Source: JAVBLY01 sp031553035
Lineage (GTDB): Bacteria; Bacillota; Clostridia; Peptostreptococcales; Anaerovoracaceae
Length of the DNA: 64,000 nt
NCBI GenBank assembly: GCA_031553035.1
Contig: JAVBLY010000003.1
Coordinates: forward strand, 252,030-316,029
Direction of reading: 5' to 3'
Positions within the stretch are counted from its first letter, which is position 1. Each line of letters opens with the position of its first letter. Below, piece by piece: positions 32,952 through 41,912 of this stretch. Both the position numbers and the translations under genes were made by a program. The notes beneath the pieces were generated by a model. The model ran no database searches, had not been told where the DNA came from, and worked only from the letters and a program-made list of their open reading frames with translations.

Positions 32952-34061
32952 ATGGGAAAGCAGATACTCATCTGTTCAACTATAATAGGCACAATTGAGG
33001 CTTTTTTGATACCTCATATTGAATTATTGCGAGATATGGATTATGAGGTAGATATAGCTGCAAATTGCGATGGCTATTTAGGTAACCATGACCTGGATAT
33101 GCTTATCAGAAACAGATATGATCTGCCATTTCAGAGAACACCATTCTCGAAAAAAAACTTGAAAGCGGGAAAAATTCTAAAGAAAATCGTTGCAAAAAAC
33201 AAATACGATATCGTACATTTTCACACTCCCATTGCAAGTGCATTTGGGAGATTTTATATTAAAAGCTTGCGAAAAGATGGAACTAAAATTTTCTATACGG
33301 CCCACGGTTTTCATTTTTATAAAGGTGCACCGGCAAAGAACTGGATCATCTATTATCCAATGGAAAAATATCTTTCACGATTTACAGACGTTCTTATCAC
33401 GATCAATGAAGAAGATTATCAGCGAGCCAGTAAAAAACTCCATCAAAAGAAAATATATAAAATTCCCGGGGTAGGAATAGATATAAGAAAATTCACGGAT
33501 GTGAATATAGATATTAACGCAAAGCGAAAAGAACTGTGTATTCCGGAAGATGCTTTCCTTCTTATTTCAGTCGGAGAATTGAATAAGAATAAAAATCATC
33601 GGATCATAATTGAAGCCATGGCTAAGATAAATGACAAAAAAATATATTATATTATTTGCGGTGAAGGAGCTGAAAGACCAAGTTTAGTTGAATTGGCTAG
33701 GTCATTAAATCTTAGTGATAACGTTATTTTGCTAGGCAGCAGGACGGATATCCCCGGATTACTAAAAGTAGCAGATTTGTTTGTTTTCCCCTCAAAACGT
33801 GAAGGGTTGCCTGTATCAGTGATGGAAGCCATGGCTAGCGGGTTGCCAGTTATTGCGTCGGATATTAGAGGGTGTAGGGATCTGATCGGAGCTGATAATG
33901 GAAGTCTAATCGAGAAAGGTGTTAGTGGATGGAGTGAATCCATAATGCAATATTGTTCTCTTTCTTCAAAAGACAACTTAAAAAAAACGAAGAATGATAT
34001 CGACAAAATATCCATAAATGAAGTATTAGAGAAAATGGGGAAAATCTATGGGCAGCAATAA
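32952..34061 (+). CDS. Family 4 glycosyltransferase
   Basis: A 369-residue GT-B enzyme similar to EPS-type sugar transferases. N-terminal acceptor domain: IPHIELLRDMDYEVDIAANC, HFHTPIASAFGR and YTAHGFHFYKGAP. C-terminal donor domain: ISVGELNKNKNH and the GT4 signature FPSKREGLPVSVMEAMASGLPVI with two glutamates. It starts only four bases after prmC, behind AAAAGG, and so is transcribed from the rho/prmC promoter. First gene of the inserted block. Confidence 0.88.
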   Translation: MGKQILICSTIIGTIEAFLIPHIELLRDMDYEVDIAANCDGYLGNHDLDMLIRNRYDLPFQRTPFSKKNLKAGKILKKIVAKNKYDIVHFHTPIASAFGRFYIKSLRKDGTKIFYTAHGFHFYKGAPAKNWIIYYPMEKYLSRFTDVLITINEEDYQRASKKLHQKKIYKIPGVGIDIRKFTDVNIDINAKRKELCIPEDAFLLISVGELNKNKNHRIIIEAMAKINDKKIYYIICGEGAERPSLVELARSLNLSDNVILLGSRTDIPGLLKVADLFVFPSKREGLPVSVMEAMASGLPVIASDIRGCRDLIGADNGSLIEKGVSGWSESIMQYCSLSSKDNLKKTKNDIDKISINEVLEKMGKIYGQQ

Positions 34062-35169
34062 GAAAGTGAAAATAACCCATATAATAACGGGATTGAATAT
34101 GGGAGGAGCGGAGCACATGTTATATAAACTGCTAAAACACTCCTCTGATCATTTTGAACATTCGGTTATTTCGTTATCAGGGATAGGATATTATACGTCT
34201 AAAATTGAAGATTTAGGAATAAAAGTTTATTCTCTAAATATTAAAAAAAAGAATCCATTAACATGGGTCTTCCAAATAAAAAGTCTTTGTACGGATGCCG
34301 ATATCATAGATAGCTGGATGTATCATTCAAATTTATTCTCTTATATAGTAGGGAAAAAAATGTTAAATAAAAAGGTCATATGGAATATAAGGCACAGTAA
34401 TCTACGTCCTGAGGCAAATAAAAGAATGACACTTTGCATTATTCACTTATGTGCAAAGTTTTCGAATAACATTGATGTGATTACGTATGATTCTCAAAAA
34501 TCTATGGGAGTCCATGATAGCACAGGCTATGATAATAATCATGGTGTAGTAATTCCGGGAGGTTTTGAAATAGATAAGTATCTTTATTCAGAAAAGAAAA
34601 GAGATAATATAAGGCATGAACTTGGAATTTCAAAAGACAAAAAAGTAATGTTAACCGTGGGAAGATGGGATGTACAAAAAGGCTACTATTTTTTAATTAT
34701 CGCTTTATCAATATTAAAAAAAACTACAGATGATTTTTTGATGTTGATGGTTGGTACAGGGCTATCAAATGATAACAATTCTTTAGTGTCAATTGTAGAA
34801 GATAATAAATTGAGTGAAAAAATAATGTTACTTGGACCACGGGATGATATCCCTGCTATTCTATCATCTGCTGATATTTATATTTGTTCATCAATTGGAG
34901 AAAGTTTTTCTAACTCTATTGCTGAAGCAATGATATCCGGAATGACCTGCATTGTGACAGATGTAGGTGATTCTGCAAAAATAATAGGTGAATTTGGCAT
35001 ATTAATTCCCAAAGAAAATTCAGAAAAAATGGCTGATGCCATATTGATATCACTTAACAAAAATGCACCAAGAAGTAAAAATGCAATGAAGTATATTGAG
35101 GATAACTATTCTATCAAAAAAATCTCTATAATATATCATGAACTATATAAAAAATTATTGTTAGGCTAG
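34048..35169 (+). CDS. Family 4 glycosyltransferase
   Basis: A 373-residue GT-B enzyme. The N-terminus ITHIITGLNMGGAEHMLYKLL is a classic GT4 start; the donor side has LTVGRWDVQKGY, PRDDIPAILSSADIYICSS and the EX7E stretch ESFSNSIAEAMISGMTCIVT. It overlaps the preceding gene by 14 bases. Strongly AT-rich, with many ATA and AAA codons. Confidence 0.87.
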   Translation: MGSNKKVKITHIITGLNMGGAEHMLYKLLKHSSDHFEHSVISLSGIGYYTSKIEDLGIKVYSLNIKKKNPLTWVFQIKSLCTDADIIDSWMYHSNLFSYIVGKKMLNKKVIWNIRHSNLRPEANKRMTLCIIHLCAKFSNNIDVITYDSQKSMGVHDSTGYDNNHGVVIPGGFEIDKYLYSEKKRDNIRHELGISKDKKVMLTVGRWDVQKGYYFLIIALSILKKTTDDFLMLMVGTGLSNDNNSLVSIVEDNKLSEKIMLLGPRDDIPAILSSADIYICSSIGESFSNSIAEAMISGMTCIVTDVGDSAKIIGEFGILIPKENSEKMADAILISLNKNAPRSKNAMKYIEDNYSIKKISIIYHELYKKLLLG

Positions 35170-35180
35170 AGGGTTTTTCT

Positions 35181-36335
35181 ATGAACATTGGATTATTAGT
35201 TCCAACAAACGGTTATGGCGGTGCTGAAAAACTGGTTGAAAGATTAGACAAGGGATTTAGCAAAAAGCATAATGTTTATATTATCTATTATATGGATGTA
35301 AAAGGAGAATCTAATTATAATGATAATGTCTTTTTTTTGGACAAGAGTGTTGATAATGCGATTATAAAGCGCTTGATAAGGATATACAGATTAAATAGGA
35401 TAAAAAAAGAAAAAGAATTAAATTTTTGTATAAGTTTTATGGAAGGACCAAACTTAGTAAACTATTTATCTGGAGAAAAAAATTGTAGAAAAATATTGAC
35501 TTTGCATGGGAACTATTCAAGATCAACATTTTTAAAAAAAAATATAGTATTCAAACATATATATAAGCATATTTTTAAATATGTTTATTCAAATGTAAAC
35601 AAGGTCATTACTGTATCAAAAAAGAACAGAGAGTTATTCACAGATTTTTATAACCTGAAAAATGATAATTTCAACGTTATCTATAATATGGTAGATAAGG
35701 ATGAGATATTAATAAAATGCAAAGAGCCAATACCAAAAAAGTACAAAGCATTATTTGACACAAAAAGCATAATATCAATTTCTCGATTAGATGAAAATAA
35801 ATGCATTTATGAATTAATCCTCACTTTTAATGAATTGAGTAAAAAGGAGGAAATTAATTTGATACTTTTAGGTGATGGTAATGATAGAAAAAGATTAGTA
35901 GAACTTGTAGATAGACTAAGCCTTAATGATAGGGTTTTCTTTCTTGGATTTAAAAATAATCCATATAAATATATTGCATCATCATCAGTACTTGTTTTAA
36001 ATTCAGAATATGAGGCACTTCCAAATACAATTGTTGAATCTATGATTTGCAAAACACCAGTGATATCCACAAATGCAATCTCTGGTCCATCAGAAATAAT
36101 TTCTGATGGGAGCTATGAGCTTCCGTCTTCACTACATGAAAAATCAAATTGTGGGATGTTGATTCCTGTTCCAAAGAAAAATATATCATCCCCATTCTTA
36201 AAAATGGCTTTAGTTGAAATGCTATCTAATGAGAAGATTCGTACTCATTTTATAGATCAGGGATTTAAAAAGGCAATGCTGTTTGATACTGAATTGATAC
36301 TGAAACAATGGGATCAAATTTTCAATGAAAAGTAA
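35181..36335 (+). CDS. Family 4 glycosyltransferase
   Basis: A 384-residue GT-B enzyme with NIGLLVPTNGYGGAEKLVERL at the N-terminus and, in the donor half, ISISRLDENKCIYELI, FLGFKNNPYKYIASSSVLVL and EYEALPNTIVESMICKTPVI. The Gly-Gly-Ala-Glu start resembles the previous enzyme. Very AT-rich. The stop is followed by 118 bases with no gene before the LicD homologue. Confidence 0.85.
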   Translation: MNIGLLVPTNGYGGAEKLVERLDKGFSKKHNVYIIYYMDVKGESNYNDNVFFLDKSVDNAIIKRLIRIYRLNRIKKEKELNFCISFMEGPNLVNYLSGEKNCRKILTLHGNYSRSTFLKKNIVFKHIYKHIFKYVYSNVNKVITVSKKNRELFTDFYNLKNDNFNVIYNMVDKDEILIKCKEPIPKKYKALFDTKSIISISRLDENKCIYELILTFNELSKKEEINLILLGDGNDRKRLVELVDRLSLNDRVFFLGFKNNPYKYIASSSVLVLNSEYEALPNTIVESMICKTPVISTNAISGPSEIISDGSYELPSSLHEKSNCGMLIPVPKKNISSPFLKMALVEMLSNEKIRTHFIDQGFKKAMLFDTELILKQWDQIFNEK

Positions 36336-36453
36336 AATATGCACAAGAAGCAGTTTAATATAATAAAGGAATAATAAATTTAGCCAGCAGATCAACTTTC
36401 TTTAATGAATATTGGTTATTTAGGCATAAAAGTGTTTGAGAGGGGTTGAACAA

Positions 36454-37272
36454 ATGAAGAAAATGACTAGTTTTGAAATTAAAAGTGAATTACTTAATAT
36501 GTTAAAAGAATTTGATAAACTATGTGATCAAAAAGGATATCATTATTATCTGGCGTATGGAACATTAATAGGTGCAATTCGTGAAAAAGGGTTTATCCCG
36601 TGGGATGATGATATTGATATTCATATGCCACGAAAAGATTATGCAAAGCTAGTTGAGAATATTAATAATAAAGTATTACCAAATATAAATGTGATTTCTG
36701 CTCAAACAGATAACTCATTTAGTAATCATGCAAAAATATATTATGAGCAGACATATTTTGAGGAGCCGTCACTAGAATATTCCATAAGCTCAAAATATAA
36801 GTATGGTCTTTTTATAGATATTTTCCCTCTGGATGGCCTTCCTTTAGATATAACTATTAGAAGGAGATTTTTAAAGAAAATATTGTTTTTGAAAAAAATG
36901 CGGTCTTATAAAATTACAAAAACAGATTATGAAAGACTTGGATTACTTAAATCTTTCTGTCGCAATACTATAAAAATACTAATAAAACCTATTTCGTTAA
37001 AATTTATTGTAAATAAAATTGAAAAAATGTGTAAGACATATGATTATGATGTATGTGATGAAGTGAGTAATCTATCGTTATCATATTCTACATGGGTTTA
37101 TAAAAAAAAATGGTTTGGAAATGGGAAAGATAGCCCATTCGAAGGATACCCAGTCAAAGTACCGAATGAATATGATAAAGTGTTAAAAGCTATTTCTGAT
37201 TTTGGTGACTATATGGTTGTTCCGGAAAAAAAAGACCGGAGGCCACCGCATGGTAATTACTATTATATATAA
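36454..37272 (+). CDS. LicD-family phosphotransferase
   Basis: A nucleotidyltransferase-fold protein that usually adds phosphocholine or another CDP-activated group to surface glycans. 272 residues. The defining stretch is YGTLIGAIREKGFIPWDDDIDI with the metal-binding aspartates, followed by GLFIDIFPLDGLP. A TTG at 36436 is in frame, but AGGGG at 36441-36445 is eight bases from the ATG at 36454, giving MKKMTSFEIK. No licC or choline transporter is near, so the transferred group is unknown. Confidence 0.85.
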   Translation: MKKMTSFEIKSELLNMLKEFDKLCDQKGYHYYLAYGTLIGAIREKGFIPWDDDIDIHMPRKDYAKLVENINNKVLPNINVISAQTDNSFSNHAKIYYEQTYFEEPSLEYSISSKYKYGLFIDIFPLDGLPLDITIRRRFLKKILFLKKMRSYKITKTDYERLGLLKSFCRNTIKILIKPISLKFIVNKIEKMCKTYDYDVCDEVSNLSLSYSTWVYKKKWFGNGKDSPFEGYPVKVPNEYDKVLKAISDFGDYMVVPEKKDRRPPHGNYYYI

Positions 37273-37280
37273 AGGATGAG

Positions 37281-37430
37281 TATTGGAATATATGCATTGA
37301 TAATAGAAGTGAGTATGGCGATCAGATAAAAGAATTTTCAGTACATAATACAAGGTTTACATCCTGTTTAAGAGTGACAAAAATCTTGCGCTATATGAGG
37401 AGGATACTAAATGAAAAATCCTACTATTAG
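37281..37430 (+). pseudogene. Possible gene remnant between the LicD and GT2 genes
   Basis: An open stretch of about 57 codons (37257-37430) with no start codon of its own. The translation looks protein-like (YWNICIDNRSEYGDQIKEF, ending MRRILNEKSYY) and ends with a stop inside the next gene. It could be the tail of a lost acyl-, pyruvyl- or glycosyltransferase. AT-rich DNA makes random open frames of this size possible, so this is weak. Confidence 0.28.
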
Positions 37431-38475
37431 TATAATTGTACCTGTTTATAACAAAGAAAAAAGAATAAAAAAATGTATCGATAGTTTGTTAGCTCAGACT
37501 TTTGAAAAATTTGAGCTTATTTTAATCAATGATGGATCAGTAGACAATAGCGGAGTCATATGTGACGAATATAAAAATATTGATAATAGGGTAATTGTTT
37601 TTCATCAAGAAAACAAAGGTGTCGGTAGAGCTCGAAATTTTGGTATTAATAAAGCAAGAGGTGAGTATATTTGTTTTATTGATGCGGGCGATTATGTTGA
37701 AGATGACTTTCTGGCGGTATTACATACTCAAATAAAAAAAAATAATGTAGATGTTGTAGAATGTAGCTTTTATTATGTATTAAAGGATAACATCGTGCCT
37801 AAATCGGATTCCCATGATATATTTAGAATAGAAAATAAAAATATTATATCTGCACTATTTGGAAGGTCAAAGGGAATAATGGCTATTGATAGTAGTCAGT
37901 ATAATAAAGTAAATATTCATAATAGATTACTATCTTATACGGTTTGGAATAAACTATATTCCAGACAGTCAATTAGTGGTATCAAGTTTAATGAAGGTTA
38001 TCGATTTATACAAGAAGATATATTATTTAATCATGAAGTATTTTCTCAAATAAAGTCATTGATATATTTAGGTATCCCTAAATATTATTATATTGTAGAA
38101 ACAGATAGCCTTTCACATAGTAAAATGAGTTTTGAACGATTGAAAGATCTATTAGTGGGATTAAAAATGTTATTAAGAAATCAATTATCTATAAATGGAT
38201 ATGAAGACTCTCAAATAATGAATTACTATTATAATATGAATTACACTCTATTATATTCAGCCTTACTTGACGGTCTTTACAAAAAAGGAGAGGACAAGGA
38301 AAATATAAAAAGAATATTGCAGAATCTTCAGGATATTAGTACAAAAGACGATTTTCGATCAACTTTCTTTCAAAAAATCTTGCTATACATATCGACAAAG
38401 AATTTATTATTTTCTTCATTACTTTGTCGCATTTTTTATAGATTTAAACGAGTGTTGAAAATGCCCAAAAAATAA
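37411..38475 (+). CDS. Family 2 glycosyltransferase
   Basis: A 354-residue GT-A enzyme: ISIIVPVYNKEKRIKKCIDS, LILINDGSVDNS, GRARNFGINKARGEYICFIDAGD (here the acidic motif reads D-A-G-D). Similar in plan to the GT2 at 18.7 kb. GAGGAGG lies just before the ATG. Very AT-rich: one sampled 60-base line (37441-37500) has 16 G+C, against 31 in a line of atpD. Last gene of the inserted block. Confidence 0.87.
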   Translation: MKNPTISIIVPVYNKEKRIKKCIDSLLAQTFEKFELILINDGSVDNSGVICDEYKNIDNRVIVFHQENKGVGRARNFGINKARGEYICFIDAGDYVEDDFLAVLHTQIKKNNVDVVECSFYYVLKDNIVPKSDSHDIFRIENKNIISALFGRSKGIMAIDSSQYNKVNIHNRLLSYTVWNKLYSRQSISGIKFNEGYRFIQEDILFNHEVFSQIKSLIYLGIPKYYYIVETDSLSHSKMSFERLKDLLVGLKMLLRNQLSINGYEDSQIMNYYYNMNYTLLYSALLDGLYKKGEDKENIKRILQNLQDISTKDDFRSTFFQKILLYISTKNLLFSSLLCRIFYRFKRVLKMPKK

Positions 38476-38663
38476 GTATATTTCAAATTAACTTCTATGA
38501 TGGGGCGTTGTTAACATAATAGGTAATCTGCTAAGGTTGGAACTAAGAAATCCTTGAGGAAAAGCATATGACAAAGTAAAAGTAAAAATACTGGCTTTTA
38601 TAATTATCAAGCCGAGTAACTATGAGTATCTGTCGCACATTATAATTTATTCAATAATATTGC
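38476..38663. other. Gene-free AT-rich stretch
   Basis: The right edge of the glycosyltransferase block, before the rpmE promoter. I see no open frame with a ribosome site, no terminator with a T-run and no recognisable mobile-element end. It may be decayed DNA at the junction of the insertion. Confidence 0.5.
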
Positions 38664-38692
38664 TTGCACCTTTCAAAAACCGGGTATATAAT
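38664..38692 (+). promoter_or_regulatory. Promoter of rpmE
   Basis: TTGCAC (38664-38669), 17 bases, perfect TATAAT (38687-38692). This gives rpmE its own start although its usual operon partners lie upstream of the inserted block. Confidence 0.75.
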
Positions 38693-38725
38693 AAATAGGC
38701 TGAGTTTAAATAAAAACTTCAGATA

Positions 38726-38747
38726 GTGTACGAATATGACCGTACAC
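38726..38747 (+). promoter_or_regulatory. Leader hairpin of rpmE
   Basis: GTGTACG (38726-38732) pairs perfectly with CGTACAC (38741-38747) around loop AATATGAC, about 27 bases before the rpmE start. L31 autoregulatory leaders are known in several phyla; this stem is a candidate, but no specific Rfam model was recognised. Confidence 0.4.
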
Positions 38748-38774
38748 GACAGATCATGAAGGGAGAGAAAAGAT

Positions 38775-38975
38775 ATGAAACAGGGTATACATCCAAAGTA
38801 CAAAGACAGCAAAGTAACATGCGCTTGCGGTAATTCGTTCGAGACAAAGAGCATCAACGACGAAATAAAACTGGAAGTATGTTCACATTGCCACCCTTTC
38901 TTCACCGGCCAGCAAAAGTCAGCAACTCGAGGCGGCCGAGTCGAAAAATTCAAAAACAAGTACAAAATGGACTAA
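38775..38975 (+). CDS. rpmE: Ribosomal protein L31, zinc-binding form
   Basis: A 66-residue protein of the 50S subunit. The zinc-ribbon cysteines are present (CAC near 16-18 and CSHC near 36-39), so it is the Zn-containing C+ form rather than the zinc-free paralogue made under zinc starvation. MKQGIHPKYKD and CHPFFTGQQK are diagnostic. A GGGAG site precedes the start. In many Firmicutes rpmE lies directly after rho; here it sits right before prfA. Confidence 0.95.
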   Translation: MKQGIHPKYKDSKVTCACGNSFETKSINDEIKLEVCSHCHPFFTGQQKSATRGGRVEKFKNKYKMD

Positions 38976-38982
38976 GACGCAG

Positions 38983-39009
38983 AAACCGGAATTCACATTC
39001 CGGTTTTTT
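38983..39009 (+). terminator. Terminator after rpmE
   Basis: AAACCGGAAT (38983-38992), loop TCAC, ATTCCGGTTT (38997-39006), running into a T-run to 39009. A ten-pair perfect stem. Confidence 0.9.
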
Positions 39010-39110
39010 ATTTGCAGAAAAGTGCCGTATATTGACGTTCAAAGTTATAAAACATCTTGGTAAGAAACATGTTGTATTATGCTAAATCGCCAGGATGCTA
39101 TTCATCTAGG

Positions 39111-39139
39111 TTGGAAACCAACATTTAAAATGATATAAT
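39111..39139 (+). promoter_or_regulatory. Promoter of prfA
   Basis: TTGGAA (39111-39116), 17 bases, perfect TATAAT (39134-39139), with the prfA start 43 bases further. Drives prfA-sua5-rpiB-upp and perhaps tyrS. Confidence 0.75.
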
Positions 39140-39181
39140 GTTTAATTAGATTTATACCAAACGAAACGGAGAAAAAAATTA

Positions 39182-40249
39182 ATGTTCGACAAATTAGATT
39201 TTACAGTTGAAAAGTACAAAGACTTATCGGAAAAAGCCTCGGATCCCAAGATAATCGATGATCAGCCCACTTGGCAGAAGATCGTCAAGGAGATGGGCGA
39301 ACTTGAACCTATAGTTAAAAAATATACCGAATACAAGCAGGCCAAGGAAGGTCTGGTAGGCACAAAGGAAATGCTTGAAGACGGCGGTCTTGATGCAGAC
39401 GAAAAAGAACTCTTCAAGGAAGAACTCAAGGATCTTGAAAGCAAAATAGAAATATATTCTGATGAGTTAAGAATACTGCTTCTTCCAAAAGATCCTAACG
39501 ATGAAAAGAATGTAATTCTTGAGGTAAGAGCAGGTACTGGCGGTGAGGAAGCCAGTCTTTTCGGAAGCGATCTTCTGAGGATGTATATGCGATATGCAGA
39601 ACGTCACGGATACAAGACTGAGATGATGGATTTAAATGATACCGGATTAGGAGGAATCAAAGAAGCCATAGTCCTGATCAAAGGCAAGGGTGCATATTCC
39701 AGACTCAAATACGAAAGCGGAGTACACAGAGTCCAGCGTGTCCCTGAGACAGAATCCAGCGGCAGGGTCCACACATCGGCAGCTACCATTGCTGTGCTTC
39801 CAGAAGTCGATGATGTTGAGATCGAGATTGATCCAAATGATGTGAGGGTCGATGTATTCAGATCCTCTGGCAACGGTGGTCAATCGGTCAATACCACGGA
39901 TTCGGCGGTGAGACTTACTCATGAGCCGACAGGCATCGTCGTTTCATGTCAGGATGAAAAGTCCCAGATCAAAAACAAGGACAAGGCCTTTAAAGTATTA
40001 AGAGCCCGTCTTTATGAAGCAAAGATGGAAGAGCAAAACAAAGAAAGATCTGATGCCCGAAAGAGCCAGGTAGGCTCAGGCGACAGAAGCGAACGAATAA
40101 GAACATATAATTTCCCTCAGGGCCGGGTGTCGGACCACAGAATAAACATGACCATATACAAACTGGATAATTTTATGGATGGTGACATGGATGAAATTAT
40201 CGATGCATTGATCACCAACGATCAGGCAGAGAAAATGAGGGATTTTTAA
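39182..40249 (+). CDS. prfA: Peptide chain release factor 1
   Basis: Ends translation at UAA and UAG. 355 residues. The codon-recognition tripeptide is P-E-T in HRVQRVPETESSGRVHTS (the PxT form of RF1, not the SPF of RF2), and the peptidyl-hydrolysis motif GGQ is at 232-234, the glutamine being the target of PrmC. Its stop shares bases with the next start (TAATG). Confidence 0.96.
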   Translation: MFDKLDFTVEKYKDLSEKASDPKIIDDQPTWQKIVKEMGELEPIVKKYTEYKQAKEGLVGTKEMLEDGGLDADEKELFKEELKDLESKIEIYSDELRILLLPKDPNDEKNVILEVRAGTGGEEASLFGSDLLRMYMRYAERHGYKTEMMDLNDTGLGGIKEAIVLIKGKGAYSRLKYESGVHRVQRVPETESSGRVHTSAATIAVLPEVDDVEIEIDPNDVRVDVFRSSGNGGQSVNTTDSAVRLTHEPTGIVVSCQDEKSQIKNKDKAFKVLRARLYEAKMEEQNKERSDARKSQVGSGDRSERIRTYNFPQGRVSDHRINMTIYKLDNFMDGDMDEIIDALITNDQAEKMRDF

Positions 40250-41310
40250 TGAAGACGAAAGTATATAATGTTAGTACGCTGACAAATGAGAATCTGGAAG
40301 AGGCCTTCGTCTATGGAGTGGAAACTACTCAGAGGGCAGTGGAGAAAGACCAGAAGGAAATACAGAAGGCAGCAGATGTAATTAAACAAGGCGGCCTGGT
40401 TGCATTCCCTACGGAAACAGTCTACGGTCTGGGAGCCGATGCCATGAATGAAGATGCCGTTAAAAAAATATATGAAGCAAAGGGCAGACCTTCAGACAAT
40501 CCGATGATCGTTCATATCGCAAGGGCAAGTGACATTGGTCAATTGACACCTATGCTTTCTTCGGACGTAGTCAAATTGGCCGATTCATTCTGGCCGGGAC
40601 CTCTCACATTGGTACTTCCAAAGAAAGATACAGTCCCGGATATGACTACCGGAGGACTTGATACCGTTGCCATCAGGATCCCGGACGATCCGGTAGCCAC
40701 TGAACTCATCAGGCTTGCAGATACTCCGATAGCTGCGCCAAGCGCCAATCTTTCAGGCAAACCCAGCCCTACAAAAGCGGAACATGTAATCGAAGATCTT
40801 GATGGCATAGTAGATGTAATTCTGGCGGGACATGACAGCCGGATAGGAATCGAATCAACTGTGCTGGATCTTACAGTCGAACCGCCGACTATACTGAGAC
40901 CGGGGATAATAACTGCCGAACAGATCGAAGCCGCAATCAACAAAAAAGTGGTTATGGCAGACGACATTTCTGATACCGACGGCAGTCCCAAGTCGCCGGG
41001 CACAAAATACAAGCACTACAGCCCTAAAGCAGAAATGCTGGTGGTAGAAGGACAGAGAAACAAGGTCGAGTCTGAGATCAAAAGGCTAAAAAAGCTGAAT
41101 GAAGATCAAGGACTCAAAGTGGGAGTCATGCTCTTTGAAGAGCAGGCATTTATCGAAGCCGCTCATGATTTTTTTGCCGATTTGAGAAAGCTGGATAGCG
41201 AAGGTGTGGACATGATACTTGCTGGAGCCCTCAGCGACAAGGACGGTGTCGGTTTTGCGGTAATGAACAGAATGATGAAAAGTGCCGGATATAATATTGT
41301 GAAAGTTTAA
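40249..41310 (+). CDS. Threonylcarbamoyl-AMP synthase (Sua5/YwlC)
   Basis: Makes threonylcarbamoyl-AMP from threonine, bicarbonate and ATP for the t6A modification of ANN-decoding tRNAs. 353 residues: YrdC domain with FPTETVYGLGADA, KGRPSDNPMIVHI and PSANLSGKPSPT; then the Sua5 C-terminal domain (SPGTKYKHYSP onward, about 245-353). The N-terminus has about 35 residues before the YrdC core, longer than in most homologues, but the ATG is fixed by the TAATG overlap with prfA. Confidence 0.92.
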   Translation: MKTKVYNVSTLTNENLEEAFVYGVETTQRAVEKDQKEIQKAADVIKQGGLVAFPTETVYGLGADAMNEDAVKKIYEAKGRPSDNPMIVHIARASDIGQLTPMLSSDVVKLADSFWPGPLTLVLPKKDTVPDMTTGGLDTVAIRIPDDPVATELIRLADTPIAAPSANLSGKPSPTKAEHVIEDLDGIVDVILAGHDSRIGIESTVLDLTVEPPTILRPGIITAEQIEAAINKKVVMADDISDTDGSPKSPGTKYKHYSPKAEMLVVEGQRNKVESEIKRLKKLNEDQGLKVGVMLFEEQAFIEAAHDFFADLRKLDSEGVDMILAGALSDKDGVGFAVMNRMMKSAGYNIVKV

Positions 41311-41385
41311 GGTTATGGTGGAGCATTACCTTTAAAAGATGAACCCATACCCGGATTATCTATAAGGATTTAGAAGGAGACCCAA

Positions 41386-41817
41386 ATGAAAATAGCACTA
41401 GCCGCCGATCACGGCGGGTACGACCTAAAGGAAGAAATCAAAAATTATTTATGGGATGAAGGTCATGAGGTCGTAGACCTCGGAACAGACTCATGTGAGT
41501 CAGTGGACTATCCTGAATACGGCAGGCGATGCTCGGAAGCAGTCGTTAATGGCGAAGTGGAAAGAGGTATCGTTTTCTGCGGAACAGGCGTAGGAATATC
41601 AATTGCCGCCAACAAAGTCAAAGGAGCAAGATGCTCACTTTGCACAAGCAATATAATGGCAGAGATGACTAGAAAGCATAACGATGCCAATGTCCTAGCT
41701 CTGGGCGGCAGAATCACTTCCTTTGAGAATGCCAGAGAAATCACGGATATTTGGTTAGGAACCGAGTTTGAAGGCGGCAGGCACCAGAGACGGGTCGATC
41801 AACTGGATTCAATGTAG
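41386..41817 (+). CDS. rpiB: Ribose-5-phosphate isomerase B
   Basis: Interconverts ribose-5-P and ribulose-5-P in the pentose phosphate pathway. 143 residues of the RpiB/LacAB fold: IALAADHGGYDLKEEI, catalytic Cys in VFCGTGVGISIAANK, and SNIMAEMTRKHNDANVLALGGR. AAGGAG lies before the ATG. The order sua5-rpiB-upp is the usual Firmicutes one. Confidence 0.93.
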   Translation: MKIALAADHGGYDLKEEIKNYLWDEGHEVVDLGTDSCESVDYPEYGRRCSEAVVNGEVERGIVFCGTGVGISIAANKVKGARCSLCTSNIMAEMTRKHNDANVLALGGRITSFENAREITDIWLGTEFEGGRHQRRVDQLDSM

Positions 41818-41912
41818 CGCGCAAAGGACATAGCCGCCCAAAACCGAAACTTAACAAAAGATTTAAACTCCAATTCGGGAGTTCATATATAGAATAAAAC
41901 AGGAGGCGAAAA

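Noticed and set aside
41869..41886. AACTCC/GGAGTT hairpin before upp as a terminator or riboswitch
   Set aside because: Six pairs, no T-run and no recognisable aptamer features.
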